Program-made: the position numbers and the translations under genes
Notes under the pieces: model-generated
What the model saw: only the letters and a program-made list of their open reading frames with translations
What the model was told of the DNA's origin: nothing
Database searches by the model: none
Part shown: one piece after another, positions 33,801-33,930 of the stretch
Numbering within the stretch: the stretch's first letter is position 1
Layout: each line of letters starts with the position of its first letter
Assembly: GCA_949841245.1 (NCBI GenBank)
Contig: CATKYT010000001.1
Location: 74,906-108,835 of the forward strand
Direction of reading: 5' to 3'
Length of the DNA: 33,930 bases
Source: an uncultured Eubacteriales bacterium
Lineage (GTDB): Bacteria > Bacillota > Clostridia > Christensenellales > UBA1242

Positions 33801-33930
33801 TTTAAAAAACATCAATATTTTAAGAAAAATAACTGAAAATGGTGTTATTTTTAAAGAAAAAGAGTTCATTTTAAAAGAAAAAGTTTCAAATTTAGTGGAA
33901 ACTGAAATTGATGAAAAAATTTTGGTGCAA
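30838..33930 (+). CDS. addA: AddA helicase-nuclease subunit, 3'-truncated by window edge
   Basis: UvrD-like motor plus nuclease of the AddAB complex. The frame is open for 1031 codons to the last base. The start is TTG 30838: an in-frame TGA stands two codons upstream, AAGGGG (30824-30829) fits as Shine-Dalgarno, and the next ATG (30898) would remove the N-terminal residues before the Walker A. Motifs: SASAGSGKT at 24-32, STIHAFC, DEYQD (358-362), GDVKQGIYGFR, NFRSS, TTIHNSKGLEYPIVF and VALTRAKNRLYLF. SVETGNAYHLAL near residue 945 is the first nuclease-domain motif with its His. The catalytic Asp-x-Lys of the nuclease lies beyond the edge. Full AddA is about 1150-1240 residues, so about 100-200 are missing. 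Confidence 0.93.
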   Translation, partial: MNNEKEIEEQTRVLENDKKRMLVSASAGSGKTFVMIKYITNLVCRKKVPVDKLLVLTFTKAAATEMKTRLQKSLKAEEKDEFIIKQLDALSTANISTIHAFCEKTIKKYANLLDLNENFSIADESVSQKIRQDAFTLAINQLQKEKPETYELIFGAYKNNRDKVQSIVFEIENLVNSISDKIEFLRKNKENSGEYFECALQFLLLNKKKQFEEVVEEIRKLHLDEFADEVLKAFNPALNKQDFIEFVLQLENFKFPSLPKKKDIGVEEAETLKIIRKKVTDDISDVLALNLLSQENMQAQKDGVLEKLLIELFERYEAVETKLKKSQNLLDFYDLEKYMQILSCKENLFSNIEYVFVDEYQDTNKIQERIIKNVAKNSNFVAVGDVKQGIYGFRLASSEIFLKDQKDFAKDADSAVNFLKSNFRSSSRVLDFINDIFAVCMTEKVCGVDYKNSSMLQSKAQYLPEQAKPINIDVVAKPKFEMTELVDVYSVKEAKMVSNDKNLLMLQTIKSRISEVLATEIYIEKEKVYRKCSYSDIAILSRKRDDLFNELEDYLLKNDVPVVSKSRNFLLEEVEVQVLLNYLKLTLNMDDEVACLSVLLSGIGGFKPETIVEEKSQTDFTLCETVENDKNKTFEKFNSNLREFRQNLLVLGAKKAFLNLFIETNYRAFINTKTGQRKINLFIDRFLSEIEKSGYEFDVAGLINYFETVDITVTADANSVEDAVLLTTIHNSKGLEYPIVFLINCDQSLSKTRPKYDIQINEKFGLGVKFYDIENNNEIKTVKMKAIQEDEKQKDFVEELMIFYVALTRAKNRLYLFGEFDESHFDRHNIKSCDSYFDWIFFALKSVKEKFLQSQKYEDENLSIDYVESICEINKIIEEKNIEAQKDKNLINNLQKYLDFEYVLNDNSNFKLKETVTSLNNRFKEDKLHIFSNENFSFGGKSVETGNAYHLALKYLDFQKVTNAETLKFEAEKLKDVVNFELVDLDTLLKNINILRKITENGVIFKEKEFILKEKVSNLVETEIDEKILVQ

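Noticed and set aside
1..33930. CRISPR array, tRNA, rRNA or insertion sequence
   Set aside because: No regularly spaced short direct repeats, cloverleaf-like segments, rRNA-like stretches or transposase motifs were found; the intergenic gaps are too short for most of these.

Overview
The window is low-GC bacterial DNA with nearly continuous coding. UGA is used as a stop (RicT-like and AddB genes), so the standard bacterial code applies. The gene set (holB-ricT-trmN6, a YqzL-like ORF before recO, addB-addA, uppP, an RsfA-like regulator) points to a Bacillota (Firmicutes) genome. A giant YDG/MBG/InlB-repeat surface protein suggests an uncultured host-associated Clostridia-type organism, but that placement is inference. 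No rRNA, tRNA, CRISPR array, transposase or prophage gene was seen, and no gap between genes exceeds about 120 bases.

Layout. (1) Bases 2-14680 hold the 3' part of a single gene for a giant cell-surface protein of at least 4892 residues. It is built from InlB/Listeria-Bacteroides-type repeats, a YDG/MBG super-repeat array and a GLUG-like end, with a C-terminal membrane anchor instead of LPXTG. (2) 14709-18178: uppP (lipid carrier recycling) and a P-type Ca2+-ATPase, closed by a terminator. (3) 18199-20745: holB-ricT-trmN6, overlapping genes in the conserved Firmicutes order with yabA missing. (4) 20760-22102: a membrane family-2 glycosyltransferase. (5) 22174-24471: rdgB convergent with a DUF805 gene, then a Nudix hydrolase plus a YjdF-like membrane protein on the minus strand. 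(6) 24544-25985: a small BclA-C-like protein, then a 47-codon YqzL-like ORF and recO. (7) 25980-27714: an unknown minus-strand protein and an RsfA-like tandem-HTH/coiled-coil protein. (8) 27720-33930: addB and addA, the latter cut by the right edge just before its nuclease active site.

Functional threads: envelope and surface (giant protein, UppP, glycosyltransferase, BclA-C-like protein, DUF805 and YjdF-like proteins), DNA replication and repair (HolB, RecO, AddAB), nucleotide-pool cleaning (RdgB, possibly Nudix), and ion transport.

The least ordinary signals are regulatory and architectural. A perfect 12-bp terminator-like hairpin swallows the uppP ribosome-binding site and start codon. 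Three genes (holB, addB, Nudix) have good promoters placed so that transcription should begin at the start codon, giving apparently leaderless mRNAs. Several terminator hairpins enclose the stop codon of the gene they end, and two convergent gene pairs overlap at their stop codons. I do not see a clear new multi-gene defence or mobile system.
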